A DNA stretch of 64,000 nucleotides, taken from assembly GCA_016704655.1 (NCBI GenBank), contig JADIZR010000008.1, positions 62,001 to 126,000 of the forward strand, written 5' to 3'. Within the stretch, counting starts at the first letter, position 1. Each line of letters opens with the position of its first letter. The notes under the pieces were generated by a model. That model did not search any database. It was given only the letters and a program-made list of their open reading frames with translations, and was not told where the DNA came from. Positions 34,398-42,535 of this stretch are shown in pieces. The position numbers were made by a program, and so were the translations under genes. This stretch comes from Pseudomonadota bacterium (GTDB lineage: Bacteria; Pseudomonadota; Gammaproteobacteria; Steroidobacterales; Steroidobacteraceae).

Positions 34398-35768
34398 TCA
34401 GTGCGGCACGGCGTCCTTCACCGCGTCCAGCGCATCCTTCAGTCCAAATTTCTTTTTCTTCTTCGGCTGCTCGGTCGACGTGCCGTCGCTCGTCGTGCCA
34501 TCGCTCGATGAGCCTTCACCGTCGGCCGCGGATCCGTCCTCGGTCGCGTCGCCGCCGTCCATTGCCGGCATGCCCAGCATCGTGAACGCCACCGACTTCA
34601 CGCGCACTTTCAGCGCCCATTCGGGCTCATAGGCAATCTTCGGGTCGGTGGGGCGCGGTGGATGGGTCAGGTTCAGTTCAGAGCCATACGCAATCATGCG
34701 CAGCATTGCACCCGACGCTTCCTCGCCATCGCCGAAGATGCCCTTCGGTACGTCGCAGCGGGTCGTCGCCGGCGCCAGCAGCACCTTTTCCTTCAGCCAC
34801 TGGTCGACCGACTTGTTGGTCTGGTAGTCGAGGAGGCCAAAGCCGGAGTCCGGCAGTTCGCTCGACGTCCACAGCGTCATTTCGGCGCCGTCGCCGGAGT
34901 CATCACCCTTGCCGCCCATTGCCGCGATGAAATAGCCGCGGGCCGTGGGCAACGACTGCCAGCTGAGCTGCGTCACGCCGCCTGCCTGGGCTTGCTGCAG
35001 GGCGATCGGCGGCATGATGTCCTGCGCCGGCGGCAGTGTGAACTTGAAGCTTTCAGGCACGCCCTGGCCGCTGAACGCATGCGCTCCCGCGAGCGATGCG
35101 CCGTCGGGCACCAGGCGGTTGTCGGTGAGATTCGGCCAGACTGGACGTCCCGCCGCCGAGTGCGTGCCGCGTTGCGTGGCGCGCCGGCCTTTGAAGATCT
35201 CGCCGAATTCCTTGATCGTGCTGGTCTCGAAGTCCACGACCTTGGGTTGCCCTGGCCGGATGGTTGCACCGCAACCCCAGTACAGCTTGATCTTGCCCTT
35301 GGGCTGCTCGGTCGGCTCCTCGATCGAATCATCCCCGCGGTCGGTGGGTACCGGCTTGGCCTGGGGCAGGACCTTGAGCTGCAGCGTCGGCTCGAGCTTG
35401 CTGCCCGGGGGCACGGCCTGCAGCGCTTCGGCGAGACTCGGGTTGCGGCTGGTGCGCAGCGTGACGTCGACGAAGCTGCCGCTGCCGCCCGCGCGGGTCA
35501 GGCCGAACTGGTTGCCCTTCCTCTTGCCACCGAACAGCGCGGACATTGGTGTGTCGCCGCCGCCGCCGCCCATCATCATGCCGGCCATGCCACCCATGCC
35601 GCCGGGCGATGAGAATGTGGCGATATCGATCCAGCCCTGGGCAATCGGCGGTTTGTCCGGCGGGCGGACCGGCACAGGCTGTTGGGCACGCACTGCAGGT
35701 GCGATAGCGGCCGAGAGGAGGGCGCTGGTCACCAGAAAACGCTGCAGGCTGGTCGGGGGGTACTTCAC
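34398..35768 (-). CDS. Secreted protein of unknown function, Gly/Met-rich N-region
   Basis: 456 aa. The start is GTG at 35768 with GGAGGA 7 nt upstream; the open frame continues upstream without recognisable sequence. A signal peptide (LQRFLVTSALLSAAIAPAVRA, then QQ) predicts export. Residues about 54-72 are a Gly/Met tract (GGMGGMAGMMMGGGGG). The middle contains YWGCGATIRPGQPKVVDF and SWQSLPTARGYFIAAMGGKG, beta-rich in character. The C-terminus is an acidic/Ser/Thr linker followed by KKKKKFGLKDALDAVKDAVPH. No family is recognised. The Met-rich tract could bind soft metals such as copper, but that is speculation. It is convergent with ychF, and its 5' end lies about 170 nt from tRNA-Met. Confidence 0.75.
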   Translation of the reverse strand: MKYPPTSLQRFLVTSALLSAAIAPAVRAQQPVPVRPPDKPPIAQGWIDIATFSSPGGMGGMAGMMMGGGGGDTPMSALFGGKRKGNQFGLTRAGGSGSFVDVTLRTSRNPSLAEALQAVPPGSKLEPTLQLKVLPQAKPVPTDRGDDSIEEPTEQPKGKIKLYWGCGATIRPGQPKVVDFETSTIKEFGEIFKGRRATQRGTHSAAGRPVWPNLTDNRLVPDGASLAGAHAFSGQGVPESFKFTLPPAQDIMPPIALQQAQAGGVTQLSWQSLPTARGYFIAAMGGKGDDSGDGAEMTLWTSSELPDSGFGLLDYQTNKSVDQWLKEKVLLAPATTRCDVPKGIFGDGEEASGAMLRMIAYGSELNLTHPPRPTDPKIAYEPEWALKVRVKSVAFTMLGMPAMDGGDATEDGSAADGEGSSSDGTTSDGTSTEQPKKKKKFGLKDALDAVKDAVPH

Positions 35769-35939
35769 GGCGGTGTCCTCCAGGCGAATGTCCCGTTGCT
35801 GTGTGCCTAAGTCTCGCACGATGCCTTGCCGGCGGCACCTGCCGGAAGTTGTCCCCCAACTTGACGCGGGGCCTGCCCCTCCGGACAATTCGCGGTCCCC
35901 AGCGGCCCGCATCCAATCCGGCCGCAACCCGAACCTCGT

Positions 35940-36016
<77 letters not shown>

Positions 36017-36284
36017 AACCCCTTTTTTCAACTCCGTGCCAGCGTGACCCGACGCGGCGAGCTATGGTCTGTGAGCGCACGAAAGTCGCTGTAATCACAG
36101 GAATTTTCGCTCGTACTACTTGGCGTTTTCCGCCATAAGCACACCAATGACTTGGCGCAGCCGCCGAAGGGGTAGAAACCGCGGCACCCCGAACCGCAAT
36201 GTGATCGTGCCCCGGCCCGTAAGCGGGACGGAATCGGCAGTATCTGGACTTCCGTGGAATAGCACTTTGCTATAGGCTTGAGTC

Positions 36285-36587
36285 GTGCACGTCATCACAC
36301 ATGCCCGAGTGGTGGCGGCTCAGGTGCGGTTCCCGGAATCCTCCAGAGCGCTGGACTTCTGGTATCGCGCCATGAAGCACGGGCGGTTTGCGACCTTTGC
36401 CGAGTTGCGGGCGACATTCGGCAGTGTGGATAAGGTGGGGCCGCTGCTCGTGTTCAACATCGGCGGCAACAAACTGCGGCTCATAGCGGCAGTGCACTTC
36501 AACTCGCGCAAGGTGTTCGTCCGGCACGTCTTGAGTCATGCCGAGTACGACCGGAGCCAGTGGAAGCGAAAGGAGGTCATCCAATGA
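36285..36587 (+). CDS. higB: HigB-family mRNA interferase toxin
   Basis: 100 aa from GTG. A RelE-fold ribosome-dependent endoribonuclease of the HigB family. MHVITHARVVAAQ at the start, the core FWYRAMKHGRFATFAELRATFGSVDKVGPLLVFNIGGNKLRLIAAVHFN and the C-terminal RKVFVRHVLSHAEYDRSQWK are characteristic. The toxin gene comes first and its stop overlaps the antitoxin start (ATGA), as in higBA operons. A -10-like TATAGG lies 9 nt before the start, so the message may be nearly leaderless. It is located 268 nt after tRNA-Met. Confidence 0.92.
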   Translation: MHVITHARVVAAQVRFPESSRALDFWYRAMKHGRFATFAELRATFGSVDKVGPLLVFNIGGNKLRLIAAVHFNSRKVFVRHVLSHAEYDRSQWKRKEVIQ

Positions 36588-36988
36588 GCACGCAGGTACG
36601 AGACGCGATCCGGCACTGGCCGCATGTCGCACCGCTCTTGGAAGCGCCGCGCAGCAAGAGCGCGTATCGCCGCTTGGTGGCTGCGCTCGATGCCGTCCTT
36701 GATGCGGGCGGGGCCGACGAGACTCATCCTCTGGCGCGCCTGGCGGACTATCTCGGGGACCTGATCGCCGGGTACGAAGCGGCCAATGCGCCCATCCGCG
36801 AAATGTCAGTGCAGGACTTCCTGCGTGAGCTGATGGCGCAGCATGGTTTGACGCAGAAGGACTTGCCCGAGATCGGCGCGCAGAGCGTCGTGAGCGCGGT
36901 GCTCAATGGCAAGCGTCGGCTGAACGTGCGCCAGATTGCCCGCATGTCGGCTCGGTTCGGGTTGCCCGCCGATGCATTCATGGGGTAG
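36584..36988 (+). CDS. higA: HigA-family antitoxin with helix-turn-helix
   Basis: 134 aa from the ATG overlapping the higB stop. The N-terminal half (STQVRDAIRHWPHVAPLLEAP; DYLGDLIAGYEAAN) is the toxin-binding part typical of larger HigA proteins. The C-terminal half is an XRE helix-turn-helix: MAQHGLTQKDLPEIGAQSVVSAVLNGKRRLNVRQIARMSARFGLP. It should neutralise HigB and repress the operon. Confidence 0.92.
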   Translation: MSTQVRDAIRHWPHVAPLLEAPRSKSAYRRLVAALDAVLDAGGADETHPLARLADYLGDLIAGYEAANAPIREMSVQDFLRELMAQHGLTQKDLPEIGAQSVVSAVLNGKRRLNVRQIARMSARFGLPADAFMG

Positions 36989-37006
36989 CGGGGGTGGGCC
37001 GGCAAA

Positions 37007-37099
37007 TTCGCTATCGAGGGGGCGCATGGCTACTGGCAGGACTATCAGGAGCGCATCGGCAAGCGTGTCGTTTCGTGCAAGCAAGTACCTTCGCGATGA
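37007..37099 (+). pseudogene. C-terminal remnant of a RelE/Gp49-like toxin
   Basis: In the frame ending at TGA 37097-37099 the translation reads IEGAHGYWQDYQERIGKRV, resembling the end of phage-derived Gp49-like (HigB-type) toxins (usually ...IERAxxYWxDYxxR). The rest of the toxin is missing: the frame upstream runs into the end of higA. With the overlapping antidote-like frame it marks a second, decayed toxin-antitoxin pair. Confidence 0.55.
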
Positions 37100-37307
37100 A
37101 CGCGACATTGCCGCCTACCTCGAGGCCATGCTTGAGGATGGCGAACCCCGCGTGGTGCCCGTCGCGCTACGTACCGTGGCGGATGCCGTCGGTGGCATGG
37201 CGGTCCTCACGGAGCGCTCCGGCCTGAGCCGTGAAACGCTGTACCGCACGCTTGCCGCGACTTGCAGTAGCCTGCATCTGAGGCGTCACCACGGGAGACA
37301 ACCATGA
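37026..37307 (+). pseudogene. Truncated antidote of the HI1420/addiction-module type
   Basis: 93 codons from ATG 37026. The part YLRDERDIAAYLEAMLEDGEPRVVPVAL and MAVLTERSGLSRETLYRTLAA closely resembles addiction-module antidote proteins that follow Gp49-like toxins (D-E-xDIAAYLEAALEDGDP..., GLSREGLYKALS). The family normally goes on with a further helix-turn-helix segment. Here it is replaced by a short Arg/His-rich tail ending at the ATGA overlap with the next gene. It is probably non-functional as an antitoxin without its toxin partner. Confidence 0.6.
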
Positions 37308-37843
37308 ACCTGCGTTCAGTGTTCGGTTTGACGGCGCTGCTGATCGGCGTCGTCGCGTGCGGTGGCAAGAGCGCGCCTGACCAGGCGGCGGCGCCATCCG
37401 AACAAGCGCCCGCCTTGGCCGAGAGCCGTCCTGCGGCCGCCACGACCGGCTCGCCTGCCGTGGACCTTGCGAGCCTCAAGGCATGCGAAATCGTGACTCC
37501 GCAGGAAGCCGCCACGATCATCGGCGGCAAACTGCTCAACGAACCTCCGGCCGGATTCTCGAACTGCGCCTATGTCGTGGAAGTTGACGGCACGGCCGAG
37601 AGTTATCGCATCGGTTTCTCGGCACCGGCCATGCATGAAGCCTTGCTCGAGACGCAGAGCGTTGCGGAGCGGGGGGAGCCGGTCACCGGGCTATGGGACG
37701 AGGCATACGTCCGGCCGCGCGCACCGGACAGCGGTTACTCACTGGTGGTCTTGCAGCGCGGCAAGCTTGCGCTCGAGGTCTGGGGTGATCGGAAGGAACC
37801 GTTGATCGAACTCGCCAGGCTGGCTGTTGCGCGGGTTCCCTGA
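37304..37843 (+). CDS. Lipoprotein of unknown function
   Basis: 179 aa. Signal peptide with lipobox VVACGG, an Ala/Pro/Glu-rich linker (about residues 25-50), then a compact domain starting DLASLKACEIVTPQEAATIIGGKL and including FSNCAYVVEVDG, with a Cys pair that may form a disulfide. The outline resembles DUF3558-like or other small ligand-binding lipoproteins, but I do not recognise the family firmly. The ATG overlaps the stop of the antidote remnant, which is probably a by-product of the deletion that truncated it. Confidence 0.75.
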   Translation: MNLRSVFGLTALLIGVVACGGKSAPDQAAAPSEQAPALAESRPAAATTGSPAVDLASLKACEIVTPQEAATIIGGKLLNEPPAGFSNCAYVVEVDGTAESYRIGFSAPAMHEALLETQSVAERGEPVTGLWDEAYVRPRAPDSGYSLVVLQRGKLALEVWGDRKEPLIELARLAVARVP

Positions 37844-37902
37844 TCAGTCCTGGTCGGTATCGCAACGACAACAAGCTACCGCCCCGCGTCGGGGTTTGTG
37901 TG

Positions 37903-38139
37903 TCAGGGCGGCGTGATCCAGCCTGTCGAACTTCGCATTGGCATCGGCGGGCGCACCTGCAGCTGACCCACTTCGCCGCAGTCCCGGCAGCGCACCCGTA
38001 GAGGAAGGCGCAGTGAGCCCCTGCCCTGGGTGACCCACTCACCCAGTGGCAACACGCGCCACGCATCGCAGCGCGGGCAGTAGGCCGCGAGCTGGTGGTC
38101 ATGAGCATGCAGGCCCGCGATGGTCCCGAGGTCGATCAT
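37903..38139 (-). CDS. Small zinc-ribbon protein
   Basis: 78 aa from MIDLGTIAGLHAHDHQLAAY. Two Cys pairs, CPRC and, 25 residues later, CRDC (LRVRCRDCGEVGQLQVRPP), form a predicted zinc ribbon. Length and motif suggest a single-domain nucleic-acid or protein binder; the function is unknown. It overlaps the 3' end of the frameshifted yjdF-like gene by about 40 nt on the same strand. The frame is open further upstream, but that part is a shadow of yjdF. Confidence 0.6.
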   Translation of the reverse strand: MIDLGTIAGLHAHDHQLAAYCPRCDAWRVLPLGEWVTQGRGSLRLPLRVRCRDCGEVGQLQVRPPMPMRSSTGWITPP

Positions 38140-38790
38140 GAACTGAGGGTAAGACCGACGCGGGCGCAGGAGGTGAGCCACTCGACGAGCTGAAAGCGAG
38201 CGTGAGCAGCAACCCCACCAAAATGCCTGCCGTAGCCAGGCCCATGTCTTTCTGCGCGTCCCACTCATCTCCCTGCGTCCCGAGGTAGGCCACGCCGAGG
38301 TCGCCGCCGAACAATTCCGCAGCGCCCCATTCGATCAGCTCGTAGACAACCGCGTGCGCCATGAGAAAGCTCACGGGCATGGCGTACCGCCAGAGGCGCT
38401 GTGGGTTGGCGCGCACCGTGAACAGTTCCCACGCCGCCGGGAACATCAGCAGCCCGTAACCGAAGTGTACGAAACGATCGTAGTGGTTGCGGCTTGCCGG
38501 GCCGGGTTCGGTCCCCGCGTCCTGCAGGTGCAACCACTCGCGCCAGGGAACCCGCTGTAGGTGTAATGCGCGCCGATTGCATGCAGCACGAAGAAGACGA
38601 ACATGCAGGTATAGGCTCGGTTCGAGAAACGCAGGGTGCGCGATGTCGCCACCAGCACGGGTACCGCGACGAAGATCAACACGTTCTCGAGCAGCCAGTC
38701 CTGCCGATAGGACGGCGCGATGGCCAGCGCGGACCAGACTGCGCCGAATACCAACAGCAGGACCACGGGGTAACGTTCTGCAGGTTTCAT
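38099..38790 (-). pseudogene. yjdF: YjdF/DUF2238-like membrane protein, frameshifted
   Basis: The N-terminal half (MKPAERYPVVLLLVFGAVWS to FVFFVLHAIGAHYTYS, membrane helices) is in one frame. The C-terminal half (RVPWREWLHLQDAG, SRNHYDRFVHFGYGLLMFPA, VVYELIEWGAAELFGGDLG, GDEWDAQKDMGLATAGILVG) is in another. DUF2238 proteins read HxxGaHYTYxxVP...NxYDR.gH.. continuously, so one base appears to be missing near 38548-38553 (CCCGCT on the plus strand). All later conserved residues are intact, so this is a recent mutation or a sequence error. Confidence 0.8.
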
Positions 38791-38935
38791 TCAGGACCGC
38801 CTCCAGATCGGACATTGCCATTATGCGGTCACTGCGGGGCGGCGGTAATTCGTGCGAAGACGAAGGGCATCCACTTTCCCCGTTGATTGGCGCAAAATAA
38901 ATGCATCCACAGCTGTGTGTCGCAAGGAGAGCAAG

Positions 38936-39349
38936 ATGAGCTTTTTCGGCAAAATCCTTGAAAAGTTAGGCCTCAAAAAAGCTGCAGCGGAGCCGGCACC
39001 GGCACCCAAGGTGTCAACGCCGCCGCCGGTGGCTACCCCGGCTCCCGCCCCGGTGCCGAAGGCGCCGCCTCCACCGCAACCGATTGCCGTCGTCGATGTC
39101 GTTGCGCAGCTGGAGAAACTCGCCGCCGCCAATCCGCAGAAGCTCAACTGGAAGACCTCGATCGTCGACCTGCTGAAGCTGCTCGACATTGACAGCAGCT
39201 TCGCGGCTCGCAAAGAACTTGCGATCGAACTTGGCTGCCCCGCCGATTTGATGGGCGATTCCGCCAAGATGAACATGTGGCTGCACAAGACCGTGCTGCA
39301 ACAGATCGCCGACAACGGGGGCAATATCCCGAAAGAGTTGCTGGACTGA
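38936..39349 (+). CDS. DUF3597-family protein
   Basis: 137 aa. MSFFGKILEKLGLKKAAAEP, a Pro/Ala-rich linker (about residues 20-50), then a conserved domain VDVVAQLEKLAAANPQKLNW through TSIVDLLKLLDIDSSFAARKELA and the end LHKTVLQQIADNGGNIPKEL. This is the DUF3597 pattern; the domain is small and helical, of unknown function, with no signal peptide. AAGGAG precedes the ATG at 38936. It is the first of three short genes (with DUF937 and GlsB) that look like one unit. Confidence 0.88.
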   Translation: MSFFGKILEKLGLKKAAAEPAPAPKVSTPPPVATPAPAPVPKAPPPPQPIAVVDVVAQLEKLAAANPQKLNWKTSIVDLLKLLDIDSSFAARKELAIELGCPADLMGDSAKMNMWLHKTVLQQIADNGGNIPKELLD

Positions 39350-39378
39350 TGCGCTGAAGAATTTCTGGGGGACGATTC

Positions 39379-39966
39379 ATGCAGATCATGGACATGCTCG
39401 AGCAGATGGGAGGGGTCCAGTCGATGGCGCGCGAGTTTGGCGTCAGCGAGGCCCAGGCGGCGAGTGGTGCCGCTGCGTTGTTGCCGGCGATCCTCGGTGG
39501 CTTCAAGAAGCAGACCCAGGCGCAGCCGGCCGGACTGGAAGGGCTCATCGGCATGCTGGGCGGACTCGGTGGGGGTGGATTGATGGACGAGGTGCTCGCA
39601 CCCCAGCCAACGAACGTGAGTCCTGGCAATGACATCCTCGGGCAGATCTTCGGCTCCCGGGAAGTAAGCCGCACGGTCGCCCAGAACGCGGCTGGCCAGA
39701 CGGGTCTTGATCCGATGCTGCTGAAAAAGATGCTGCCGGTACTGGCGATGCTGGTCGCTGGCTACATGGCCAGACAGGGCCGTGCATCGACTGCACCCCA
39801 GACGGGCGGCGGCGGCCTTGCCGACATGCTGGGCGGCATGCTCGGCGGTGGCACCCAGGGTTCCACGACAGGCGGCGGACCCGGGCTGGCGTCGATGCTC
39901 GATCTAAACGGCGATGGCAATCCGCTGGATGACATCCTCGGGATGGCCGGGAAATTGTTGCGATAA
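39379..39966 (+). CDS. DUF937-family protein
   Basis: 195 aa. The N-terminal DUF937 region has helices around MDMLEQMGGVQSMAREFGVSEAQAASGAAALLPAILGGFKKQ and the later TGLDPMLLKKMLPVLAMLVAGYMARQ. It ends in a Gly-rich stretch and a DLNGDGNPLDDILGMAGKLL segment that looks like a single calcium-type loop (D-x-N-x-D-x-N). Function unknown. It starts 29 nt after the DUF3597 gene; the next gene starts 19 nt on. Confidence 0.85.
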   Translation: MQIMDMLEQMGGVQSMAREFGVSEAQAASGAAALLPAILGGFKKQTQAQPAGLEGLIGMLGGLGGGGLMDEVLAPQPTNVSPGNDILGQIFGSREVSRTVAQNAAGQTGLDPMLLKKMLPVLAMLVAGYMARQGRASTAPQTGGGGLADMLGGMLGGGTQGSTTGGGPGLASMLDLNGDGNPLDDILGMAGKLLR

Positions 39967-39985
39967 CTACCAAGGGGGACTGGAA

Positions 39986-40240
39986 ATGGGCTGGCTCATT
40001 ACCTTGATCATCGGTGGCGTCGTCGGCTGGCTTGCAAGCATTGTCATGAAGACCAATGCGCAGATGGGCATGATTGCCAACGTGCTGGTCGGAATTGCAG
40101 GCTCCTTCATCGGCTTCTGGGCCGCCGGCGCCCTGGGACTTGCTCCGACAGGAGGCATCGTCCGCTTCATCGTCGCGATCATTGGCGCGGTTGCCTTGAT
40201 TTTCCTCCTGCGGGCGCTCGGTATCTTCAAGAAAGCCTGA
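39986..40240 (+). CDS. GlsB/YeaQ/YmgE-family stress membrane protein
   Basis: 84 aa with three hydrophobic segments and Gly-rich motifs (LIIGGVVGWLASIVMKTN, GMIANVLVGIAGSFIGFWAA), the transglycosylase-associated/GlsB pattern. These small inner-membrane proteins are often general-stress induced. AAGGGGGA is 6 nt before the ATG. Its stop is only 13 nt from the convergent glycosylase gene. Confidence 0.9.
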   Translation: MGWLITLIIGGVVGWLASIVMKTNAQMGMIANVLVGIAGSFIGFWAAGALGLAPTGGIVRFIVAIIGAVALIFLLRALGIFKKA

Positions 40241-40252
40241 CGCCGTCCGGCA

Positions 40253-40924
40253 TCACGGGCCGGCAACCACGGTGCTGTCTTTGCCCGTGCTGCCGGCTTC
40301 ACGTCGCGACAGGTACGAGTGCCACAACAGCCGTGCAGCCACGGCGCGCCACGGCCGCCAACGCATTGCAAATGCGGCGGCTGCGTCGCTCGTCGGCACG
40401 GCGCTCAAGCCGCGAATTTCTGCCATCGATTTGTGCAGGCCCAGGTCACCGGGCGGCCAGACATCCGGACGCCGCAGTGCCATCAACAGGTACACGCCGG
40501 CAGTCCACGGCCCGATGCCGGGAATCTGTACCAGTGTTGCGCCTGCGGCCGCGTCCGGCATGCGAGCGACTCGCTCGAGCGATACCGCGCCGCTTTCCAG
40601 TTGCGCCGCAAGTCCGACGACGTAGCGAGCCTTCTGCCGCGTAACCCCCAGCGACAGCAGCGCGGCTTCTCCAGTCGCCAGCACCCGCGCCGGAGTCAAC
40701 TTGCCCTCGAAGTGCCGGTCCAGCCTGGCATAGAGCGCCGCGGCCGACGCCAGCGAGACCTGCTGCTCGAGGATGATCCGCACCAGTGTCGGAAAGCCGC
40801 GCGGCCGCGCCCATAGTGGGGGCGGGCCGAACGCGTCGACGATGCGTGCGAGATGCCTGTCGCGCGCAGCCAGTTCGTGCACTCCAGCGAGCAACGACGC
40901 CCGATTCAGGACAGGAGGTGCCAA
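40253..40924 (-). CDS. DNA-3-methyladenine glycosylase (AlkA-like, HhH-GPD)
   Basis: 223 aa. Excises alkylated bases in base-excision repair. The helix-hairpin-helix and catalytic region reads VQIPGIGPWTAGVYLLMALRRPDVWPPGDLGLHKSM, where PGDLGL contains the expected catalytic Asp. IILEQQVSLASAAALYARLD and LLSLGVTRQKARYVVGLA are also typical. The N-terminal AlkA beta domain is absent, so it is the short form. The C-terminal RWRPWRAVAARLLWHSYLS matches the W-R-P-x-R motif of the family. Confidence 0.92.
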   Translation of the reverse strand: MAPPVLNRASLLAGVHELAARDRHLARIVDAFGPPPLWARPRGFPTLVRIILEQQVSLASAAALYARLDRHFEGKLTPARVLATGEAALLSLGVTRQKARYVVGLAAQLESGAVSLERVARMPDAAAGATLVQIPGIGPWTAGVYLLMALRRPDVWPPGDLGLHKSMAEIRGLSAVPTSDAAAAFAMRWRPWRAVAARLLWHSYLSRREAGSTGKDSTVVAGP

Positions 40925-41012
40925 CGCTCAGCGTTCCACGCCGGGATCGGTGGCGTTCGTCAGGATCGGGCTGGCCGCACCCTGCGTCGTGATCTGAGGG
41001 CACGCGTACATT

Positions 41013-41040
41013 GGCAGCACCCCGGGGTCTTGGTGCTGCC
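41013..41040. other. Hairpin in the glycosylase-symporter gap
   Basis: GGCAGCACC and GGTGCTGCC are exact complements around a 10-nt loop. The 285-nt gap (40925-41209) also contains the upstream regions of the two divergent genes. No clear promoter boxes and no T-tract are seen, so the stem could act in the leader of the symporter message. Confidence 0.45.
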
Positions 41041-41209
41041 GAGATTACCCGTCCCGACCCCGGCCCGGTATGGCTGCGCTCAGGTTTTCACGCTGCAAAG
41101 GCGATACCCACGGTCTACGCGCTGTGCGATCGTGGTGCGTCCTGTGCTTGCCAGTGCGGGGCGCGTCGGACAAAGTGCAACATCGTTTTGCGCCGTGGGA
41201 AAGGATTCA

Positions 41210-42535
41210 ATGTCTGCAGCTACCGACGCCAGGCTCGCCAATCGCATCCTGAGGGGACTGGTGTACGGCGCGGTCGCCGGTGTGCTCGTGCTGGTTCTCG
41301 CGCCCCACGTCCCTGGCCTGCAGGACGGCGCCAAGTGGGTGGCGACCAACGTGTTCGACCCGCTCGGGCAGGTCTTCCTGCGCATGCTTTTCTTCGTCGT
41401 GATCCCGCTCGTCTTCGCCTCACTGGCCGGCGGCGTGATCCAGCTCGGCGGGCTCGCGGACCTGGGGCCGCTCGCCGGCCGCACGTTCGCGCTGTTCTTC
41501 GCCAACATGGCGATCGCGGCGACGCTCGGCCTGCTGATGATGAACATCCTGAATCCGGGCGGGCGCATGGACCCGGAGACTTCGCAACGCCTGGTGCAGG
41601 AGTACAGCTCGCAGGCGGGCCAGCATGTCGTGAACAGCGAAGCCCGGCCCGCCGTGACGCCGTCGACGGTCGTCGACATGTTCATGCCGAAGAACCTGTT
41701 CGGCGCCTTCGTCGGCAATCAGCGCAACATGCTGGGCGAGGTGCTGCCGCTCATCGTCTTCGCGATCCTGGTGGGCGCGGCTGGGCTCGGCTTGCCGGAG
41801 ACACGACGCAAGAAGCTGCTCGACGGACTCGAGACCGTCAGCGACCTGATGACCGGCATCGTGCACTTCGCCCTGAAGCTCGCGCCCTACGCGGTGCCGG
41901 CGATGATCTTCAGCGTGGTGGTGAAAGTCGGCTTCGACATCCTGATCGCGCTCGGCCTGTTCGTGCTCGGTTGCGGCGCGATGCTGCTGCTGCACCTGTT
42001 CGGCACGATGTCGATCTGGCTCAAGTTCCTCGCCAAGCGCAATCCGCGCGAGTTCTTCGTCCAGATCAAGGACGTGCTGGTCACCGCCTTCTCGACGAGT
42101 TCGAGCAGCGCCACGCTGCCCGCCGCATTGGCTGCCTGCCGCGAGCGGCTGGGCATTGCGCCGTCGACTGCCGGGTTCGTGATGCCACTCGGCACGACAA
42201 TGAACATGAGCGGCACGGCGCTCTACGAAGGCTGCGTCGTGTTGTTCGTGGCGCAGGTGTTCGGCGTTCACCTTGGCCTGGCCGAGCAGGTCACGCTGGT
42301 GTTCCTGTCGGTCCTGAGCGCCGTGGCCGTTGCTGCGATTCCAGGGGGATCTTTGCCGCTGATCGCCGGCTTGCTGGTCGCCTTCGGCATTCCGCCCGAA
42401 GGCATCGGCATCATCCTCGGTGTGGACCGCCTGCTCGACATGACGCGCACGATGACCAACGTCGGTGCGGACATGGTGACGACGGCGGTAGTCGATGCGC
42501 GGCAACGCGCGACTGGCCACGCGGGTCGCGTCTAA
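41210..42535 (+). CDS. Dicarboxylate/amino-acid:cation symporter (DAACS)
   Basis: 441 aa. Sodium- or proton-coupled uptake of C4-dicarboxylates or glutamate/aspartate. The transport core is complete: STSSSSATLPAALAAC (re-entrant loop HP1), the GFVMPLGTTMNMSGTALYEG segment (TM7 region), SLPLIAGLLVAFGIPPEGIGIILGVDRLLDMTRTMTNVGADM (HP2 and TM8). ATG at 41210 is preceded by GGGAAAGGA. The frame is open upstream, but that part lacks homology. Its stop overlaps the convergent kinase-fusion stop by 4 nt (CTAA). Confidence 0.93.
   Translation: MSAATDARLANRILRGLVYGAVAGVLVLVLAPHVPGLQDGAKWVATNVFDPLGQVFLRMLFFVVIPLVFASLAGGVIQLGGLADLGPLAGRTFALFFANMAIAATLGLLMMNILNPGGRMDPETSQRLVQEYSSQAGQHVVNSEARPAVTPSTVVDMFMPKNLFGAFVGNQRNMLGEVLPLIVFAILVGAAGLGLPETRRKKLLDGLETVSDLMTGIVHFALKLAPYAVPAMIFSVVVKVGFDILIALGLFVLGCGAMLLLHLFGTMSIWLKFLAKRNPREFFVQIKDVLVTAFSTSSSSATLPAALAACRERLGIAPSTAGFVMPLGTTMNMSGTALYEGCVVLFVAQVFGVHLGLAEQVTLVFLSVLSAVAVAAIPGGSLPLIAGLLVAFGIPPEGIGIILGVDRLLDMTRTMTNVGADMVTTAVVDARQRATGHAGRV

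Noticed and set aside
36116..36298. Small minus-strand reading frame of 60 codons in the tRNA-Met to higB gap
   Set aside because: No ribosome-binding site or family likeness, and it runs across the higB promoter.
36017..40240. A prophage or genomic island inserted at tRNA-Met
   Set aside because: No integrase, no phage structural genes and no duplicated tRNA end seen; only toxin-antitoxin remnants and small unknown genes.
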